Positions 5,707-9,345 of a stretch of DNA of 9,345 nucleotides are shown piece by piece (the first letter of the stretch is position 1; each line of letters starts with the position of its first letter). The stretch comes from Sediminispirochaeta sp. (GTDB taxonomy: Bacteria > Spirochaetota > Spirochaetia > DSM-16054 > Sediminispirochaetaceae), in the NCBI GenBank assembly GCA_011046055.1, contig DSBN01000059.1, positions 1 to 9,345 of the forward strand, read 5' to 3'. The position numbers and the translations under genes are program-made. The notes under the pieces were generated by a model. It was not told the origin of the DNA and ran no database searches. It was given only the letters and a program-made list of their open reading frames with translations.

Positions 5707-6928
5707 GGGTTCTAAGGTCTGCTCTTTTTGTGGAAAAAGCGCCGATCACGCCAGAAGGCTGATCGCCGGACCGGGCGTTTACATCTGCGACGAATGCGTC
5801 CATGTGTGCAAACGTATCCTCGACGAAGAGGAACAGGTCGCCGCCACCGAATTCATGGAGGACGTCCCCACCCCGATTGAGATCAAGGAGTACCTGGACG
5901 AGTACGTGATCGGACAGGACGAGGCCAAGAAGGTCCTCTCGGTGGCCGTCTACAACCACTACAAGAGAATCGGCCACAAAGACCGCCTGGAAGACGGAGT
6001 GGAGCTGGACAAGTCCAACGTACTGATCACCGGTCCCACCGGGACCGGGAAAACCCTGCTGGCCAAGACCCTGGCCCGCAAGCTCAAAGTCCCCTTCGCT
6101 ATCGCCGACGCCACCACCCTCACCGAGGCCGGCTACGTGGGCGAGGATGTGGAGAACATCCTGCTCAAGCTCATCCAAGCGGCGGGCAACAACATCGCCG
6201 CCGCCGAACGGGGTATCGTCTACATCGACGAGATCGACAAGATCGCCCGCAAGTCCGAAAACGTCTCCATCACCCGCGATGTTTCCGGTGAAGGTGTGCA
6301 GCAGGCTCTGCTGAAGATCATCGAAGGAACGGTAGCCTCGGTCCCCCCCCAGGGCGGACGAAAGCACCCCAACCAGGAGATGATCCGTATCGACACCACC
6401 AACATACTGTTCATCGTCGGCGGAGCCTTTGTAGGTCTGGACCACATCATCGAGGAACGGGTCAGCCACCACCCGATGGGTTTCGGCGCGGACATCAAGT
6501 CCTCCAAGGACAAGGACCTGGTAGCCCTGTACAAACACATGCGTCCTGATGACCTGGTAAAGTTCGGTCTGATTCCCGAGTTCATCGGGCGTCTTCCGAT
6601 CAACGTGACTCTCAACGAGCTCAACCAGGAAGACCTGAAGCGCATTATCACCGAACCAAAGAATTCGGTCATTCGTCAGTACCAGAGTTCGCTGAAGATC
6701 GACGGAATCGAGCTGATCTTCGAGGATGAGGCGATAGAAGCCATAGCGCAGAAGGCCATCGAGCAGAAGACCGGCGCCCGTGGGTTGAGGTCCATAGTCG
6801 AGGGCATTATGATCGACATCATGTTCGAGCTCCCTTCGATCGAAGGCGAGAAGCAGGTTGTGGTCAACCGCGAGGTCATCGACAAGGCCGAAAAACCGGA
6901 GATACACTTCAAAAAGAAAACCGCATGA
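5687..6928 (+). CDS. clpX: ATP-dependent Clp protease ATP-binding subunit ClpX
   Basis: This 413-residue AAA+ unfoldase recognises tagged or adaptor-delivered substrates and threads them into ClpP. A four-cysteine zinc-binding domain is formed by Cys12, 15, 34 and 37. Walker A GPTGTGKT is at 116-123, the pore loop GYVGED at 149-154, Walker B IVYIDEID at 177-184, the RKH loop at 225-227, the arginine-finger segment IPEFIGRLP at 296-304 and sensor 2 GARGLR at 363-368. The ClpP-docking tripeptide usually written IGF appears as MGF (264-266), a conservative change. Length and domain order are normal. The gene starts inside the clpP 3' end with its own ribosome binding site, and its TGA overlaps the lon ATG (ATGA). 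Identification is certain. Confidence 0.98.
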   Translation: MSKTKNEGSKVCSFCGKSADHARRLIAGPGVYICDECVHVCKRILDEEEQVAATEFMEDVPTPIEIKEYLDEYVIGQDEAKKVLSVAVYNHYKRIGHKDRLEDGVELDKSNVLITGPTGTGKTLLAKTLARKLKVPFAIADATTLTEAGYVGEDVENILLKLIQAAGNNIAAAERGIVYIDEIDKIARKSENVSITRDVSGEGVQQALLKIIEGTVASVPPQGGRKHPNQEMIRIDTTNILFIVGGAFVGLDHIIEERVSHHPMGFGADIKSSKDKDLVALYKHMRPDDLVKFGLIPEFIGRLPINVTLNELNQEDLKRIITEPKNSVIRQYQSSLKIDGIELIFEDEAIEAIAQKAIEQKTGARGLRSIVEGIMIDIMFELPSIEGEKQVVVNREVIDKAEKPEIHFKKKTA

Positions 6929-9297
6929 AAATTCCAAGCTTGGCCATAGGAGGCAAGAAAGAGCTCCCTCTAGTACCCTTGAGGGAGCTCGTCGTATTCC
7001 CACGGATGGTAGTCCCCTTTTTCGCCGGAAACCCCGAGTCGATCAAAGCCGTGGAAGAGAGCATGGCTGGCGACCGGCTGATATTCCTGGTCGGTCAGAA
7101 GAACGACAAGGACAAGCCCGGTCCGGAAGACCTCTACGAAGCCGGCAGTATCGCCAAGGTACTGCAGATGCTCAAACTCCCCGACGGCTCCATCCGCGTC
7201 TTGGCCGAGGGGCGCCAACGGGGAGTGCTAAAAAAATTCAGCGAAAAAAACGGACTTCGCCGAGCCCTGGTCCAGACTATCGAGTCGGCCGGCCAGGAAG
7301 AGCAGGAGCTCCAGCCCTTTATCAGTTCGCTAAAGGCCTCCTTCAAGCGCTACACTCAACTGTACAAAAAGGTCCCTAAGGAGACCCTGGAGTCGGTATC
7401 TCGGACCACCAATCCCGACAAGCTGGTCGACCTCATCGGCGGCAACTCGAACATCGCCCCGGAAAAGAAGGTAGAGCTTCTCGAAATCCAGAACATCAAA
7501 GAACGAATCGAGACCCTGTCGGTCTACCTGGAGGCCGAGAGCGAGGTCATCAACATCCAGAACCGTATCAACAGCCGGGTAAAGAAGAAGCTCGAGCAGA
7601 ACCAGAAGGAGTACTACCTCAACGAGCAGATCCGACAGATCAACAAGGAGCTCGGACGGGAGGATGATGACGGCAGCGGAGCCAAAGAGCTGGTGGAAAA
7701 TATCAAAGCCAAACAGCCGCCCCAGGAGGTTCTGGACAAGGTGGAGAAGGAAGCGAACCGCCTCTCCAAACTCCAACCCATGTCCCCCGAATCGGGGGTT
7801 CTTCGCACCTATCTGGAGTGGATACAGGACCTGCCTTGGAGCAAGCGCAGCGAGGATAACCGCGACATCACCAAGGCGGAGCAGATCCTCGACGAGGACC
7901 ACTACGACATGAAGAAGCCCAAGGAGCGGGTTCTAGACTTTCTGGCAGTTCGTCAACTGAAGGAAAAAACCAAGGGCCCCATCCTCTGCTTTGTCGGTCC
8001 GCCGGGAACGGGAAAAACCAGTCTGGGCCGTTCGGTGGCTCGGGCCATGGGAAGGGAGTTCATCCGGGTCTCCCTGGGCGGCGTCCGGGACGAGGCGGAG
8101 ATTCGCGGTCACCGAAAGACCTACGTCGGCGCCCTGCCTGGTAAAATCGTCCAGTCCCTCCGCAAGGCGGGTACCATCAACCCGGTCTTCCTTTTGGACG
8201 AAATAGACAAGCTGAGCAACGATTTTCGTGGCGACCCGGCCTCGGCCCTCCTGGAGGTGCTCGATCCGGAACAGAACTCCTCCTTCATGGACCACTACCT
8301 GGAGGTTCCCTACGATCTCTCGCACATAATGTTCATCACCACCGCCAACTCGGTCCACTCGCTCCCCCCAGCCCTGCGGGACCGGATGGAGATCATCGAA
8401 ATACCCGGCTATACGGACTTCGAAAAGGAGCAGATCGCCGAACACTTTATCATCCCCAAGCAGCTGAAGGAAAACGGCCTGGACTGGGCGGATATTCAAT
8501 TCCAGCGACCGGCGGTCCTGTCGATCATCCGTACCTACACGATGGAATCAGGGGTGCGCAACTTGGAACGCCAGATCGCGACGATCATTCGGAAAATAGC
8601 CCGGGAGGCGGTCAAGCAGGGGAAGGGCCTCGACGGTGGCGAAGAGCATCGAGAGTTCAAGGTCGTTGTCGCGGAAAAGAGCCTCAAGAAGTACCTCGGT
8701 CCGGCCCCCTTCGAGCGGGACCTGGTCTACCGTTCGGCCAGCCCGGGCCTAGCCCACGGACTGGCATGGACCGAGATGGGCGGCAAGATTTTACCCGTGG
8801 AGGTGAGCCTGCTGCCCGGAGAGGGCAAGATGATTCTCACCGGCAGCCTCGGGGACGTGATGAAGGAGAGCGCCCAGATCGCGATGAGCTTCATCCGCGG
8901 TCAAGCCGAACGTTTCCAGCTGGACCAGGATTTTCAGAAAAACACCGACGTCCACGTCCACGTCCCCCAGGGAGCCATCCCCAAGGACGGCCCATCGGCG
9001 GGCATTACCCTGGCGGCGGCAATCCTCTCGGCCCTCAAGGATCAGACACTGCGCAAATGCACCGCCATGACCGGCGAGATCACCCTGACCGGTCGCGTGC
9101 TGGCCATCGGCGGAGTGAAAGAGAAGGTGCTCGCCGCCTACCGCAACAACATTGAGACGGTGATCATGCCCGAAGACAACCGCAAGGACACCGAGGAGCT
9201 GCCCAAAGAGGTGAAGGCCAAGATCGACTTTGTTTTTGTGGAAAATCTTCTCCAGGCCCTGGAATTTCTTTTTCTCCAAGACTCGCAGACAATTTAA
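6925..9297 (+). CDS. lon: ATP-dependent Lon protease (LonA type)
   Basis: This 790-residue soluble LonA serine protease degrades misfolded and short-lived regulatory proteins. The N-terminal substrate-binding domain begins at [19 protein letters not shown] (14-32). A coiled-coil-like stretch (about 215-245, [20 protein letters not shown]) leads to the AAA+ module with Walker A GPPGTGKT (358-365) and Walker B FLLDEID (422-428). The C-terminal protease domain has the catalytic dyad Ser691 (KDGPSAG) and Lys734 (GGVKEKV), 43 residues apart as in E. coli Lon. There are no transmembrane segments, so it is not the membrane LonB form. The start overlaps the clpX stop as ATGA with only a poor ribosome binding site (A-rich bases upstream), which points to translational coupling. 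No terminator is visible in the 48 nt after it. Identification is certain. Confidence 0.98.
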   Translation: MKIPSLAIGGKKELPLVPLRELVVFPRMVVPFFAGNPESIKAVEESMAGDRLIFLVGQKNDKDKPGPEDLYEAGSIAKVLQMLKLPDGSIRVLAEGRQRGVLKKFSEKNGLRRALVQTIESAGQEEQELQPFISSLKASFKRYTQLYKKVPKETLESVSRTTNPDKLVDLIGGNSNIAPEKKVELLEIQNIKERIETLSVYLEAESEVINIQNRINSRVKKKLEQNQKEYYLNEQIRQINKELGREDDDGSGAKELVENIKAKQPPQEVLDKVEKEANRLSKLQPMSPESGVLRTYLEWIQDLPWSKRSEDNRDITKAEQILDEDHYDMKKPKERVLDFLAVRQLKEKTKGPILCFVGPPGTGKTSLGRSVARAMGREFIRVSLGGVRDEAEIRGHRKTYVGALPGKIVQSLRKAGTINPVFLLDEIDKLSNDFRGDPASALLEVLDPEQNSSFMDHYLEVPYDLSHIMFITTANSVHSLPPALRDRMEIIEIPGYTDFEKEQIAEHFIIPKQLKENGLDWADIQFQRPAVLSIIRTYTMESGVRNLERQIATIIRKIAREAVKQGKGLDGGEEHREFKVVVAEKSLKKYLGPAPFERDLVYRSASPGLAHGLAWTEMGGKILPVEVSLLPGEGKMILTGSLGDVMKESAQIAMSFIRGQAERFQLDQDFQKNTDVHVHVPQGAIPKDGPSAGITLAAAILSALKDQTLRKCTAMTGEITLTGRVLAIGGVKEKVLAAYRNNIETVIMPEDNRKDTEELPKEVKAKIDFVFVENLLQALEFLFLQDSQTI

Positions 9298-9308
9298 GAT
9301 AAACTTAC

Positions 9309-9338
9309 TTGATTTTGGCCGGCTTAACCCCCTATAAT
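9309..9338 (+). promoter_or_regulatory. Promoter for a gene beyond the right edge
   Basis: TTGATT (9309-9314) and a perfect TATAAT (9333-9338) are 18 nt apart, just after lon. The -10 is part of a palindrome, TATAATTATA (9333-9342). The gene it serves lies outside the window. Confidence 0.6.
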
Positions 9339-9345
9339 TATATAC

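Noticed and set aside
5690..7003. A 437-codon open frame on the minus strand across clpX
   Set aside because: It is an antisense shadow of a certain gene, favoured by GAC/GTC-rich codon use. It has no ribosome binding site and no recognisable domain.

Overview
The window is a stretch of core bacterial chromosome. All large genes are ordinary housekeeping genes, and I see no phage, insertion sequence, CRISPR array or defence system. The organism is probably a spirochaete (Spirochaetales-like). This rests on the character of the trigger factor and ClpX proteins, the long C-terminal extension on RarA, and the gene order; it is an impression from sequence, not a database result. Protein genes are moderately GC-rich and intergenic DNA is more AT-rich. 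None of the five tRNA genes encodes the 3' CCA.

Layout. Positions 1-196 (minus strand) hold the first 65 codons of a BI-1/YccA-like membrane protein, running off the left edge. Positions 197-572 are a divergent intergenic region with copy 1 of a two-hairpin repeat, a 9-bp inverted repeat and a promoter-like -10 element right before rarA. Positions 573-2792 encode RarA/MgsA (AAA+ clamp-loader-like ATPase) with about 250 extra C-terminal residues that look like a Rossmann/methyltransferase fold. Two small tRNA operons follow: His-Arg-Lys (2899-3163) ends in copy 2 of the repeat, which forms a perfect 15-bp hairpin; Leu-Gly (3313-3509) has a strong sigma70 promoter and a textbook terminator. From 3689 to 9297 runs a proteostasis operon, tig-clpP-clpX-lon. 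A promoter for the next gene lies at the right edge.

How the genes work together. Trigger factor binds nascent chains at the ribosome, ClpXP unfolds and degrades tagged or regulated proteins, and Lon degrades misfolded and regulatory proteins. The clpP/clpX genes overlap by 20 nt and clpX/lon by 4 nt, so the two proteases are probably translationally coupled.

The least explained items are the two inverted copies of the roughly 67-bp double-hairpin repeat, with a conserved GA/AA internal loop and a compensatory base pair, and the C-terminal domain of RarA. Lesser items are a possibly leaderless rarA transcript, a small minus-strand ORF with a good ribosome binding site, and a trigger factor whose PPIase pocket looks degenerate.
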